From: Cytobacillus solani
GTDB taxonomy: Bacteria > Bacillota > Bacilli > Bacillales > Cytobacillaceae
Direction: 5' to 3'
NCBI RefSeq assembly: GCF_001420595.1
Contig: NZ_LJIX01000006.1
Location: 2,214,204-2,278,203, forward strand
Length of the DNA: 64,000 nucleotides
Below are positions 1 through 8,578 of the stretch, piece by piece; the stretch's first letter is position 1, and each line of letters begins with the position of its first letter. The notes below the pieces were generated by a model. The model saw only the letters and a program-made list of their open reading frames with translations. It did not search any database and was not told where the DNA came from. The position numbers and the translations under genes are program-made.

Positions 1-177
1 ATCCCAACTCAGAAATTGAGAGAACAGAAAATTCCAAGTGGGGGATCAACATCCCGTAAATGCCCGACGACTGACAGGATGTCCTAGTCAGGCGAAAGCC
101 ACAGGACGTGGCGTACCTGAGCGTGATTAGTTCAACTAACAATCAGTGGGGGATGAAGCCCCCCACTAATTGAAGTT
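1..177 (+). mobile_element. Probable right end of an IS200/IS605-type element (TnpB guide-RNA-like region)
   Basis: This stretch has no complete gene. It contains several compact hairpins (a GGCGAAAGCC stem with a GNRA-type loop near 92-101, and a CCACAGGACGTGG stem) and ends in a perfect stem GTGGGGG/CCCCCAC at 146-152 and 160-166, followed by TTGAAGTTTCA. That layout resembles the structured 3' end of IS605-family tnpB elements, which is also the omega-RNA scaffold. A reading frame open from base 1 stops at 85-87 and could be the tail of tnpB, but it is too short to identify. The hairpin abuts the 3' end of selD, so it could also act as the selD terminator from the other strand. Confidence 0.45.
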
Positions 178-1230
178 TCACTTTATCAAATAAATGAGTT
201 TTTCCTGTCTTTCGGATACTCTCCCAATAATAGATGCACAATGAAGCCCGGCATGATGTAATTGTTGAACATATTGATCTGCCTCTTCTTTACTCATGGC
301 AACAAGCAATCCTCCTGATGTAATCGCATCGCAAAGAATATATTGTTCATCAGGTGCCACGGTGCCATAATCAACGTCATCCACAAGCCAGTTATAGTTT
401 GCTTTTGTGCCTCCAGGAATGACCCCTTTCACAGCAAGTTCATATGTACCATCAAGAATAGGGATACGATTATAATCAATTTCAAGGCTTACATTACTTC
501 CTCGAGCCATTTCGCTTCCATGACCTAGTAGACCAAATCCAGTCACATCGGTTACCGCATGGGGTGTAAAGAAAGTCAAAATTTCAGCAGCGATTTTATT
601 AAGAGAAGCCATAGTTTCGGTTACTTCTCTTTCTTGTTCTAAGGTCACAACTCCACGTTTAATCCCGGTTGTCATGATTCCAACACCAATCGGCTTTGTT
701 AGGACCAGTACATCATCTGGCTTGGCACCAACATTTTTCCATACATGGTTTGGATGAACAATACCTGTTACAGAAAGACCAAATTTAGGCTCTTGATCAT
801 CAATGGAATGTCCTCCTACCGTAATTGCGCCGGCTTCTTTCACCTTATCAGCTGCACCTCTAAGTATCTCTGCTAATATATCAGGTCCCAGTTTTTTAAC
901 AGGATAACCAACAATATTTAGGACTGTTTTGGGCTGACCTCCCATAGCATAGACATCACTAAGCGCATTTGCAGCGGCAATTTGGCCAAACATATATGGA
1001 TCATCGACGATCGGAGTAAAGTAATCGATTGTTTGTATTAATGCAATTGAATCTGTTAATTGATACACACCAGCATCATCGCTTGTTTCATGGCCAACAA
1101 GCAATTCTGGAACTGGATCTTGTTTCGGCAGCAGTCGCAAAACTTGCGACAAGTCCTCAGGACCAATTTTGCAGCCTCAGCCAGCTTTTGTTGACAAAGA
1201 TGTCAAACGAATTTTTTCTTGCTCACTCAC
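178..1230 (-). CDS. selD: Selenophosphate synthetase SelD, selenocysteine-containing
   Basis: Makes selenophosphate from selenide and ATP, the selenium donor for Sec-tRNA. The conserved body starts after a TGA at 1177-1179. Reading through it gives K-A-G-U-G-C-K-I-G, where U aligns with the catalytic Cys/Sec and the following Lys (residue 21) is the conserved catalytic lysine. I place the start at GTG 1230 because GGAGGTGG lies six bases upstream and the resulting 350 residues match normal SelD length. A start after the TGA would lose the active site. A small stem GGTCC/GGACT lies about 12 bases after the TGA and may be the bacterial SECIS. The gene is divergent from a second selenoprotein and selA. 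Confidence 0.93.
1177..1179 (-). other. Selenocysteine codon (TGA) of selD
   Basis: In-frame TGA at residue 18 of SelD, in the glycine-rich catalytic motif. Sequence on both sides of the TGA is clearly SelD-like, so recoding is more likely than a nonsense mutation. Confidence 0.85.
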
Positions 1231-1378
1231 TGATACCACCTCCAACCATCAGTATACCTCTATTACTGAGTAAAATCACTTGATAGTATTTCAACATTTG
1301 TGGAAAAACTGCATTTATACTACAATAGAAGTGAAAAAATATGAATGTTTCGAGAATTTATACTTGGAGGTCAATGAT

Positions 1379-1615
1379 ATGAAAACCTACGAAGTTAAAG
1401 TCGAATTTTGTATGCAGTGAAACTATGCACCGAAGGCCGCGAGTTTCGCGGAAGAGTTATTTACACATTTTCGAACAAATATCAAGAAATTGGAATTAGT
1501 TCCTAGCTCTGGCGGGGTTTTCGAAGTGACTGTCAACGGAGAGAAAATTTACTCTAAAGATGAAACAGGCTTATTTCCGAAAGCACAAGAAGTAATTGGA
1601 AAAATGGAAGCATAG
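1379..1615 (+). CDS. SelW/Rdx-family selenoprotein with CxxU motif
   Basis: A 78-residue protein of the SelT/SelW/SelH (Rdx) thioredoxin-like family. It begins M-K-T-Y-E-V-K-V-E-F-C-M-Q-U, so the redox motif is C11-x-x-U14, with U encoded by TGA at 1418-1420. The rest keeps the family pattern: a helix after the motif and then a P-S-S-G-G-V-F-E-V strand pair. The start ATG has GGAGG eight bases upstream. Sixteen bases after the TGA is a CCGCG/CGCGG hairpin with loop AGTTT (1437-1451), a good bacterial SECIS. It lies between selD and selA and is followed by a terminator. Ordinary gene callers stop at the TGA and miss it. Confidence 0.88.
1418..1451 (+). promoter_or_regulatory. Sec codon and candidate bacterial SECIS hairpin
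   Basis: TGA at 1418-1420 followed by a five-pair GC stem CCGCG (1437-1441) and CGCGG (1447-1451) with loop AGTTT. Distance and a G in the apical loop fit bacterial SECIS elements, which recruit SelB. Confidence 0.7.
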
Positions 1616-1621
1616 CCTTTT

Positions 1622-1656
1622 AACAAACCTTCTCTATATAAAGGGAAGGTTTGTTT
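1622..1656 (+). terminator. Terminator after the SelW-like gene
   Basis: Stem AACAAACCTTC/GAAGGTTTGTT followed by a T-rich tail. Confidence 0.8.
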
Positions 1657-1756
1657 TATATAAAAATATTATGTAAACTAAAATGTTAATTAGACTTCCT
1701 TTAGCCCTAAGGCAAAAATGGTATATAATAAATCTGCAAGAGAAGGAGGGGGCAAG

Positions 1757-3160
1757 TTGAAGAAGTTACTAAGAAATATACCTCCTGTTCATGAGCTCCA
1801 AAAGGATTCGCGTTTTGTTCTATTGTTGGAGAAGAGCGGGATTGATTCAATACATATGACAAATGAAATGAAAAAAGTACTTGAAAACGTTCGTGCTGAA
1901 ATTATCAATGGAAAATGGCAAGGATCTGATCCAGGCAGTCAGCAATTTGTAGATTTACTTTTTCAGCGTTTAGAGGAACATGTAGGTAAGCAATATAGCT
2001 ACACGATTAAACGAGTGATTAATGCAACGGGGACAATTCTGCATACAAACCTAGGACGTGCCAGACTGAGTGAACGTGCTGTAAAACATGTGCTTGAAAC
2101 AGCCTTACATTATTCCAATTTAGAGTATAAGCTTGAAGAAGGTGAGCGTGGCTCAAGGCATAGTCATATTGAAGGACTGTTGAAAGAGCTAACAGGTGCA
2201 GAGGCTGCTATGGTTGTAAATAATAATGCGGCAGCGGTCTTCCTCATACTTAAGGCATTAGCAAATAACCGTCAAGTGATTGTATCAAGAGGCCAGCTTG
2301 TCGAAATCGGCGGTTCTTTTCGGATCTCTTCTATAATGGAAGAAAGTGGTGCAGAACTCGTTGAAGTAGGTACAACAAATAAAACACATCTTGCAGATTA
2401 TGAGCGAGCGATTACTGAACATACGGCGATGGTTTTAAAAGTTCATACAAGCAATTTTAAAGTGATTGGTTTTACAAAAACAGTAGAAACGGAAGATTTG
2501 GCATCGCTTGCGGAAGAACGGAATATTCTTTTTTACGAGGATTTAGGGAGTGGTGCGCTTTTTAATTTTGAAGAGAAAGGAATTGGCGATGAACCGGTAG
2601 TTAAGGAAGTGCTGCAAAAGGGTGCGGATCTTGTTTCATTTAGCGGGGATAAGCTGCTTGGTGGTCCGCAGGCAGGAATTATTGCGGGTAAGAAGGAACT
2701 AATAAATCAGTTAAAGAAGCATCAGCTTGCAAGGGTTTTACGAGTGGACAAAATGACACTTGCTGCATTGGAAGGCACTTTAATAGATTATTTAAAAGGG
2801 GATGCAGGGATGAAAAATATTCCTGTGATTAGAGATTTATTAACTTCAAAGGAAGAACTGGAAAGAAGAACGCAAGCCTTTATCAGCAAGCTTTTAAGCA
2901 GCACTGATCTGTACGATGCAACATTAAAGGAAAGCATTGGACAAGTAGGCGGAGGCACGATGCCAGATGTTGAGCTCTATACTTATGTTGCAGTTATTAA
3001 ACATAAGAAAATGAGCGCGGACCAGCTCGCAAGGAAGCTAAGAATGGGTTTCTCACCTGGAGTGATTGTTAGAATCCATAAAGAAGAAGTTCTAATAGAT
3101 TTAAGGGCTGTAACGAAGGAAGAAGAAGTCCATCTCCTTTATTCACTAACTTTAATATAG
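1757..3160 (+). CDS. selA: L-seryl-tRNA(Sec) selenium transferase SelA
   Basis: PLP enzyme that converts seryl-tRNA(Sec) to selenocysteyl-tRNA(Sec) with selenophosphate. Landmarks are the N-terminal V-I-N-A-T-G-T-I-L-H-T-N-L-G-R-A motif and the PLP lysine region S-F-S-G-D-K-L-L-G-G-P-Q-A-G. I choose TTG 1757 because AGGAGGGG sits just upstream, and the resulting 467 residues match the family. A longer form from 1718 would add residues encoded by the ribosome-binding site. The usual partners selB and the Sec tRNA gene are not downstream here. Confidence 0.95.
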   Translation: MKKLLRNIPPVHELQKDSRFVLLLEKSGIDSIHMTNEMKKVLENVRAEIINGKWQGSDPGSQQFVDLLFQRLEEHVGKQYSYTIKRVINATGTILHTNLGRARLSERAVKHVLETALHYSNLEYKLEEGERGSRHSHIEGLLKELTGAEAAMVVNNNAAAVFLILKALANNRQVIVSRGQLVEIGGSFRISSIMEESGAELVEVGTTNKTHLADYERAITEHTAMVLKVHTSNFKVIGFTKTVETEDLASLAEERNILFYEDLGSGALFNFEEKGIGDEPVVKEVLQKGADLVSFSGDKLLGGPQAGIIAGKKELINQLKKHQLARVLRVDKMTLAALEGTLIDYLKGDAGMKNIPVIRDLLTSKEELERRTQAFISKLLSSTDLYDATLKESIGQVGGGTMPDVELYTYVAVIKHKKMSADQLARKLRMGFSPGVIVRIHKEEVLIDLRAVTKEEEVHLLYSLTLI

Positions 3161-3168
3161 ACAAGGAT

Positions 3169-3200
3169 AACAGCTGAAGCGATAAGCGACAGCTGTTTAT
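3169..3200 (+). terminator. Terminator between selA and sspP
   Basis: Inverted repeat AACAGCTG/CAGCTGTT with T-rich flank, between convergent genes. Confidence 0.65.
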
Positions 3201-3208
3201 TAATAACT

Positions 3209-3352
3209 TTACATATCGTGATTGCTGTTATGCTTTTGTCTCGAATGATTGCGGTTTTTCACTTTCTTTGATCCGCTAAGTGGTTCTGGCTGACCGGGAT
3301 TATCCCCTTTTGGGGCATTTTTTCGCATATCCTTGCCATCGTTCTTATTCAT
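3209..3352 (-). CDS. sspP: Small acid-soluble spore protein P
   Basis: A 47-residue basic, hydrophilic protein matching SspP (CotL) almost along its full length, including [17 protein letters not shown] and the C-terminal [11 protein letters not shown]. Minor SASPs accumulate in the forespore. An AGGAGGG site precedes the start. In B. subtilis sspO and sspP lie together next to citB. Here they are separated by a short plus-strand gene, so each probably has its own promoter. Confidence 0.93.
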   Translation of the reverse strand: MNKNDGKDMRKNAPKGDNPGQPEPLSGSKKVKNRNHSRQKHNSNHDM

Positions 3353-3465
3353 TTCTTCATCCCTCCTAATCAATAGGATGGAATCTAAATGAGAAATTAT
3401 GCGGAATATTTTTTAATTGGACTGCACAATTTAATTGTACAAAATGAAGAAGGAGTGAATAGAAC

Positions 3466-3726
3466 ATGCCATATCAAAAAAACAAACAGCAAGCATTCCA
3501 AGCAGCCCAGCAGGGAGTAGAGGATGCAGAAGAATTGTATCATGAAATTGTTAGAGATACTGCAAGCTACGGCCACCAATTAAAGCATTTAAAACAGGAA
3601 GTGAATGAGGCTTATGAGCAAATTGAAAATGCGCTGGAAGTGGCTTCAGAAACACAACGTGCACAGTTGGAGAAATTTCAGCAGGACTTAAGCACGATGG
3701 TACAGGAAGTTAATGAGTTTCAATAA
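3466..3726 (+). CDS. Small coiled-coil protein, unknown function
   Basis: 86 residues, almost entirely charged and polar helix with heptad-like spacing (Q-A-A-Q-Q-G-V-E-D-A-E-E, then Q-I-E-N-A-L-E-V-A and Q-L-E-K-F-Q-Q-D-L). There is no signal peptide or membrane segment. The start ATG follows AGAAGGAGTG. Its place between sspO and sspP suggests a spore-related role, but I do not recognise the family. The coding sequence is directly followed by a periodic TTGCAAA repeat array. Confidence 0.75.
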   Translation: MPYQKNKQQAFQAAQQGVEDAEELYHEIVRDTASYGHQLKHLKQEVNEAYEQIENALEVASETQRAQLEKFQQDLSTMVQEVNEFQ

Positions 3727-3730
3727 TGAT

Positions 3731-3900
3731 TTGCAAATAAAACAGAAGAATTGCAAAAAATGTTTGATTGTTTGCAAAAAAATAACGGAAACATGCATAT
3801 AAAATTTAACTTTTGCAAATAACAGAGGAATTTGCAAAAATACTTTTGTTGTTCGCAAAAATAGGTTCGAAACTTGCAAAAAAACATAAAAGCTGCAAAA
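3731..3900. repeat. Phased intergenic array of TTTGCAAA units, about 20.5 bp period
   Basis: The core TTGCAAA (A/T-rich flank) begins near 3731, 3751, 3772, 3813, 3832, 3853, 3873 and 3893, with a degenerate copy (ATGCATA) filling the gap near 3792. Spacing is 19-21 bp throughout. There is no coding frame of interest. A shorter array with the same core lies at 54855-54926. Confidence 0.8.
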
Positions 3901-3931
3901 TTATACTTTATAAAAAATAAGTGTTAAACTG

Positions 3932-3957
3932 CCCGGCATGTAATTGTCGGGTTTTTT
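3932..3957 (+). terminator. Terminator
   Basis: Stem CCCGGCA/TGTCGGG (one G-T pair) followed by six T. It probably ends transcription of the 86-residue protein gene. Confidence 0.75.
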
Positions 3958-4013
3958 CAATTAACCTACCTAAAAAATAGGGAAGCAGAAATCTACCCAC
4001 CTCCCAATCCCGA

Positions 4014-4166
4014 TTATTGATTTTTTTTCCTTTTCTTGTTGTTTTGCTTTTGTGCTTCTGTCAGTGGCTCATTGGCGAATTCCTCATTAAAACCAGCACC
4101 CATTCCTTGCCCTTTTGCAGCATTCATGCCTAGAATAATGTGATTTGCTTTTCTCTTTTTTGCCAT
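4014..4166 (-). CDS. sspO: Small acid-soluble spore protein O
   Basis: 50 residues, starting [10 protein letters not shown] and ending [16 protein letters not shown], the SspO (CotK) pattern. A forespore protein. The start is fixed by a strong GGAGGTGAT site. It is divergent from citB, as in B. subtilis, with about 350 bases of shared upstream DNA. Confidence 0.93.
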   Translation of the reverse strand: MAKKRKANHIILGMNAAKGQGMGAGFNEEFANEPLTEAQKQNNKKRKKNQ

Positions 4167-4352
4167 TTTAATCACCTCCATGTATAAGTTTGTCTTTTAT
4201 TGGAGGAATTATGTGTTGTTTCCAGTATAGAAAATAGTCTTAAATAATATTTTTCTACAATAATTTTTATCCAAAAGCAAATGAAAATCATTATCAGTAA
4301 ATCCACTAAAATTCACCTTTTTAATAAAAAAAGTTGAAAACTTCTTTTTAAC

Positions 4353-4367
4353 ATAAGTAATACTTAT
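4353..4367 (+). promoter_or_regulatory. CcpC-type operator upstream of citB
   Basis: Exact ATAA-N7-TTAT dyad, the form of the CcpC binding site that represses citB in B. subtilis when citrate is low. It lies about 150 bases before the citB start, within the likely promoter region. Assignment is by motif and position only. Confidence 0.55.
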
Positions 4368-4516
4368 TGAAACCAATAACTTTCTTGTTATTTACATATA
4401 AAGAAGGTTGTATTAAGATAAGAATTGTGAGAAAAGTTAGGATAGATGAAAATTCCAACTTTTCGACAACTTCCTATATTTAATTAATTGTAAAATTGTA
4501 AAAGGGGGATACACCC

Positions 4517-7225
4517 ATGGCAAAAAATGATGTATTTAATGCCCGTAAGTCTTTTGAATTAGACGGGAAGCGTTATAACTATTACCATTTAAGCGCTCTT
4601 GAAGAGGCTGGAGTAGGAAATGTTTCAAAATTACCATATTCTATTAAAGTATTACTAGAATCTGTATTACGCCAATATGACGGACGTGTGATTACGAAAG
4701 AACATGTTGAAAACCTGGCAAAATGGGGAACAAGTGAAGTGAAGGAAGTGGATGTGCCATTCAAGCCTTCACGTGTTATCCTACAGGACTTTACTGGTGT
4801 TCCTGCAGTAGTTGACTTAGCATCTTTACGTAAAGCAATGGCAGATATGGGTGGAGATCCAGACAAAATCAACCCGCTAAAGCCAGTTGACCTTGTTATC
4901 GACCACTCTGTGCAAGTAGATAAATTTGGTACAGCAGAAGCATTGGATTTAAATATGGAGCTTGAATTTGAACGTAACGCTGAACGTTACCAATTCTTAA
5001 GCTGGGCACAAAAAGCATTCGATAATTATCGTGCTGTTCCGCCTGCAACAGGAATCGTTCACCAAGTTAACTTGGAGTATTTAGCAAATGTCGTTCATGC
5101 ACTTGAAAACGAAGATGGCGAATTTGAAGCATTCCCAGATACACTAGTTGGGACAGATTCTCATACAACAATGATCAATGGGATTGGTGTACTTGGATGG
5201 GGTGTAGGTGGAATCGAAGCAGAAGCAGGTATGCTTGGACAGCCTTCATATTTCCCAGTTCCTGAGGTTGTAGGGGTTAAACTTACTGGAGAGCTTCCAG
5301 ATGGTACAACAGCTACTGACCTTGCGTTAAAAGTAACACAAGTGCTTCGTGCTCATGGTGTTGTTGGTAAATTTGTTGAGTTCTACGGTCCTGGTGTGCC
5401 AGCGCTGCCACTTGCTGATCGTGCAACTATTGCAAACATGGCTCCAGAATATGGTGCTACATGTGGGTTCTTCCCGGTTGATGCGGAAGCACTTGAATAT
5501 ATGCGCTTAACTGGACGTTCGGAAGAACAAATTAAAGTGGTTGAAACATACAGCAAAGAAAACGGATTATTCTTCGATCCGTCATTAGAGCCTGTATATA
5601 CAAATGTTGTTGAAATCAATCTGGCTGAAATTGAAGCAAATCTATCTGGACCAAAGCGCCCTCAAGATTTAATTCCACTTTCAGCAATGAAGAAAGAATT
5701 CAATCAAGCGATTACAGCTCCTCAAGGAAACCAAGGATTTGGTTTAGATGAGAAGGAAATTAATAAAGAAGTAACAGTAAAATTCAACAATGGTGAAACA
5801 ACACAAATGAAAACAGGTGCCGTTGCAATCGCTGCGATTACAAGCTGTACGAACACTTCTAATCCATATGTATTAGTTGGGGCAGGCTTAGTTGCGAAAA
5901 AAGCTGTTGAACTTGGCATGGAAGTGCCAAAGTTTGTAAAAACATCCTTAGCACCTGGATCAAAGGTAGTAACTGGATACTTGCGTGATTCTGGATTACT
6001 TCCATACCTTGATCAATTAGGATTTAACCTTGTTGGATATGGCTGTACGACATGTATCGGTAACTCTGGTCCATTAAAAGAGGAGATTGAAAAGGCGGTT
6101 GCAGAAAGCGATCTTCTAGTTACATCCGTTCTTTCAGGTAACCGTAACTTTGAAGGACGTATTCACCCGCTTGTTAAAGCGAACTACTTGGCATCACCGC
6201 CTCTTGTGGTTGCTTATGCACTTGCAGGAACAGTTGATATCGATCTTCAAATTGAAGCAATCGGTAAAGACAAAGATGGTAAAGATGTGTTCTTTAAGGA
6301 TATTTGGCCAACATCTGCTGAAATCAATGAAGTAGTGAAACGGACAGTTACACCTGATTTATTCCGTTCAGAATACGAAAATGTATTTGGCGATAATGCC
6401 CTTTGGAACAAAATCCAAACAAGCAATGAACCGCTATATACATTTGATGAAACATCAACTTATATCCAGAACCCACCGTTCTTTGAAGGCTTAAAGCCTG
6501 ATCCAGACGAAGTAAAACCTTTAAATGGTTTGCGTGTTGTTGGTAAATTCGGTGATTCTGTAACAACTGACCATATTTCTCCTGCTGGTGCAATTGGTAA
6601 AGATACACCTGCTGGAAAATATTTACGTGAAAATGGTGTTGAGGTTCGTGACTTTAACTCTTATGGATCTCGTCGTGGAAACCATGAAGTGATGATGCGC
6701 GGAACTTTCGCAAACATTCGTATTCGTAATCAAATTGCACCAGGTACAGAAGGTGGCTTCACAACTTACTGGCCAACTGGGGAAGTAACTTCAATCTATG
6801 ATGCTTGTATGAAGTACAAAGAAGATGGTACGGGTCTTGTTGTTCTTGCTGGTAAGGATTATGGAATGGGATCTTCACGTGACTGGGCTGCAAAAGGTAC
6901 AAACCTATTAGGCATCAAGACTGTAATTGCTGAAAGCTATGAGCGTATTCACCGTTCAAACCTTGTATTAATGGGTGTTCTTCCACTTCAATTCAAGGAT
7001 GGTGAAAGTGCTGAAACTTTAGGCTTAACAGGTAAAGAAACAATTGATGTTCAAGTCGATGAAAATGTGAGACCTCGTGATCTCGTACAAGTAACGGCAA
7101 CTGATGAAGATGGAAACAAGAAATCATTTGAAGTGCTTGTTCGTTTCGATTCAGAAGTTGAAATTGATTACTACCGTCATGGAGGAATCCTGCAAATGGT
7201 TCTTCGTGAGAAGCTAGCTAACTAA
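4517..7225 (+). CDS. citB: Aconitate hydratase (aconitase)
   Basis: Interconverts citrate and isocitrate in the TCA cycle. In Bacillus, iron-free aconitase also binds RNA. The 902 residues are full length. The [4Fe-4S] ligands are in S-C-T-N-T-S-N-P (Cys 444) and [10 protein letters not shown] (Cys 510 and 513). The C-terminal swivel domain carries [12 protein letters not shown]. The start ATG follows AAAGGGGGAT. Flanked by sspO and a yneN-like gene as in B. subtilis. A CcpC-like dyad lies upstream, consistent with citrate-responsive control. Confidence 0.98.
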   Translation: MAKNDVFNARKSFELDGKRYNYYHLSALEEAGVGNVSKLPYSIKVLLESVLRQYDGRVITKEHVENLAKWGTSEVKEVDVPFKPSRVILQDFTGVPAVVDLASLRKAMADMGGDPDKINPLKPVDLVIDHSVQVDKFGTAEALDLNMELEFERNAERYQFLSWAQKAFDNYRAVPPATGIVHQVNLEYLANVVHALENEDGEFEAFPDTLVGTDSHTTMINGIGVLGWGVGGIEAEAGMLGQPSYFPVPEVVGVKLTGELPDGTTATDLALKVTQVLRAHGVVGKFVEFYGPGVPALPLADRATIANMAPEYGATCGFFPVDAEALEYMRLTGRSEEQIKVVETYSKENGLFFDPSLEPVYTNVVEINLAEIEANLSGPKRPQDLIPLSAMKKEFNQAITAPQGNQGFGLDEKEINKEVTVKFNNGETTQMKTGAVAIAAITSCTNTSNPYVLVGAGLVAKKAVELGMEVPKFVKTSLAPGSKVVTGYLRDSGLLPYLDQLGFNLVGYGCTTCIGNSGPLKEEIEKAVAESDLLVTSVLSGNRNFEGRIHPLVKANYLASPPLVVAYALAGTVDIDLQIEAIGKDKDGKDVFFKDIWPTSAEINEVVKRTVTPDLFRSEYENVFGDNALWNKIQTSNEPLYTFDETSTYIQNPPFFEGLKPDPDEVKPLNGLRVVGKFGDSVTTDHISPAGAIGKDTPAGKYLRENGVEVRDFNSYGSRRGNHEVMMRGTFANIRIRNQIAPGTEGGFTTYWPTGEVTSIYDACMKYKEDGTGLVVLAGKDYGMGSSRDWAAKGTNLLGIKTVIAESYERIHRSNLVLMGVLPLQFKDGESAETLGLTGKETIDVQVDENVRPRDLVQVTATDEDGNKKSFEVLVRFDSEVEIDYYRHGGILQMVLREKLAN

Positions 7226-7237
7226 ATTGTAATGAAG

Positions 7238-7274
7238 GCATGTGATTTCAGAAATGAAATTGCATGCTTTTTTA
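7238..7274 (+). terminator. citB terminator
   Basis: Long stem GCATGtGATTTC/GAAATtGCATGC followed by a run of T. Confidence 0.85.
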
Positions 7275-7383
7275 TTTGAAGAATTGTCACATTTACCTTG
7301 TTAAATACATAGGAAAACATCTTATTTTTTTTTTGTGTCTGGGTTACAATAACTTTATAAGGTTAAAAAAGGTGTGGAATAGC

Positions 7384-7917
7384 ATGATAAAAAAAGTAAT
7401 TGCTATCGTTTTTTTATGCGGCTTAATGACTGTCGCAATTGTCCAGGCAATGGAAAAGAATACAATGCAAGAGCAAGAAGTTAAATCGATTCAGACAAAT
7501 AATCTCCCTGGTCTAGAGGTTGGGTTAAAAGCACCAGACTTTGAATTAAAGAATTTAGCAGGTGAAACAGTCAGTCTTTCTGAATTCAAAGGGCAAAAGA
7601 TCATGTTGAATTTTTGGGCAACATGGTGTCCCCCTTGTAAAAAAGAAATACCGGATATGCAAAAATTCTATGAACTAGCGAAAGATGATGTAGTCATTCT
7701 TGCAGTAAATATTGATACAGAAGCTGATGTTGCAGGTTTTGCAAAGAAAATGGATGCTCATTTTCCTATCCTACTAGATGAGAAAGACAAAGTAAGTTCG
7801 ATGTACAAAATACTGACAATTCCAACTACGTATTTTATCGATGAGGAAGGAATCATTCGACATAAGCATTTAAGTGCAATGACAATGGAGATGATGAAAG
7901 AATATTCAGATTTATAA
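7384..7917 (+). CDS. yneN: Membrane-anchored TlpA/ResA-like thioredoxin (YneN-type)
   Basis: 177 residues: a hydrophobic N-terminal anchor (about residues 3-22), a short linker, then an AhpC/TlpA-type thioredoxin fold with W-C-P-P-C at residues 81-85 and the cis-Pro T-I-P-T-T-Y-F. Such proteins work outside the membrane as thiol-disulfide reductants, for example in cytochrome c maturation. The start at 7384 has AAAGGTGTGG upstream; earlier in-frame codons overlap the citB terminator. Position after citB matches yneN of B. subtilis. Confidence 0.88.
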   Translation: MIKKVIAIVFLCGLMTVAIVQAMEKNTMQEQEVKSIQTNNLPGLEVGLKAPDFELKNLAGETVSLSEFKGQKIMLNFWATWCPPCKKEIPDMQKFYELAKDDVVILAVNIDTEADVAGFAKKMDAHFPILLDEKDKVSSMYKILTIPTTYFIDEEGIIRHKHLSAMTMEMMKEYSDL

Positions 7918-7927
7918 GCTTTTTATG

Positions 7928-7951
7928 CATCAGCATTCGCTGATGTTTTTT
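7928..7951 (+). terminator. Terminator after yneN
   Basis: Stem CATCAGC/GCTGATG with a four-base loop, then six T. Confidence 0.85.
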
Positions 7952-7986
7952 ATATTTTTCATAAAACAAATAAATTTTCAAAAAGT

Positions 7987-8001
7987 TGTAATAATTACAA
8001 C
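7987..8001 (+). promoter_or_regulatory. Fur-superfamily operator candidate (7-1-7 dyad)
   Basis: TTGTAAT-A-ATTACAA is a perfect 7-1-7 inverted repeat of the kind bound by Fur, Zur and PerR. It differs by one base per half from both the Zur and PerR consensus sites and by two from the Fur site. It lies 55 bases before a small basic protein gene of the FbpB family, which is Fur-regulated in B. subtilis. Confidence 0.5.
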
Positions 8002-8055
8002 GCTTTTTGTGAATAATAACTGTTAATATAGGATTAAAGGAAGGTGAAATAACTA

Positions 8056-8187
8056 ATGAGAAAACCTAGAAAACGTTCATTCGCCGATCTTGTTTTAGAA
8101 AATAAACGACAAATTTTAAAAGATCAAGCTGCTATGGAAAGAATTGAAGCACGATTAGAACAAAAGCGATTAACGAAAGCTGAATAA
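8056..8187 (+). CDS. FbpB-family small basic protein
   Basis: 43 residues, strongly basic and helical, beginning M-R-K-P-R-K-R-S-F-A-D-L-V and containing N-K-R-Q-I-L-K-D then I-E-A-R-L-E. This matches the small Fur-regulated basic proteins (FbpB), which in B. subtilis act with the small RNA FsrA to turn off iron-rich enzymes such as aconitase. The start has AAGGAAGGTGA upstream. The dyad at 7987-8001 would suit metal-dependent control. Proximity to citB is suggestive but could be chance. Confidence 0.75.
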   Translation: MRKPRKRSFADLVLENKRQILKDQAAMERIEARLEQKRLTKAE

Positions 8188-8207
8188 CATTATTTACAAG
8201 CAATAAC

Positions 8208-8248
8208 TCCCTCCTCAAATGACCATACTTTAAATGAGGAGGGATATT
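8208..8248 (+). promoter_or_regulatory. Hairpin that pairs with the sspN ribosome-binding site
   Basis: The stem TCCCTCCTCA (8208-8217) pairs fully with TGAGGAGGGA (8235-8244). The right arm contains the GGAGGG Shine-Dalgarno site of sspN. With the ATATTTTTAT that follows it could also act as a weak terminator for the upstream gene. Confidence 0.6.
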
Positions 8249-8251
8249 TTT

Positions 8252-8395
8252 ATGGGAAATCCTAAAAGAGATGCAAGGAAATTTAATCCAAACCATATTG
8301 GTACACAACCAAGAGGCTATGGTGGAAATAATGGAAAGAAAATGCAAAGTAATACTGGCGGAGTGCCTCAAGTAATTCAAACCAAAGGTGAATAA
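8252..8395 (+). CDS. sspN: Small acid-soluble spore protein N
   Basis: 47 residues with F-N-P-N-H-I-G-T, then G-Y-G-G-N-N-G-K-K-M-Q and the terminal V-I-Q-T-K-G-E, the SspN pattern. A forespore minor SASP. In B. subtilis sspN is cotranscribed with tlp. Here a terminator-like hairpin separates the two. The ribosome-binding site lies inside a stable hairpin whose left arm would be present only in transcripts starting upstream. Confidence 0.92.
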   Translation: MGNPKRDARKFNPNHIGTQPRGYGGNNGKKMQSNTGGVPQVIQTKGE

Positions 8396-8412
8396 CGATA
8401 CAAATCCTATTG

Positions 8413-8440
8413 CCACCGTTTTAATTTACGGTGGTTTTTC
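8413..8440 (+). terminator. Terminator after sspN
   Basis: Stem CCACCGT/ACGGTGG followed by five T. Confidence 0.8.
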
Positions 8441-8578
8441 TATGGAAGAAGAAAGTAAACCTTTTTCGAATAGTTGTGCTTTTCTTATAAAATCAACCAC
8501 TTTTTTCCGTTGATAATTTTACTCTTAATTCACAAACTAAATTCGTATTACTACAACAATTTTAGGAGGACTAGGAGC

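Noticed and set aside
3731-3900. CRISPR array
   Set aside because: Units are only about 8-10 bases with degenerate 11-13 base spacers and no cas genes; it is a phased short repeat instead.
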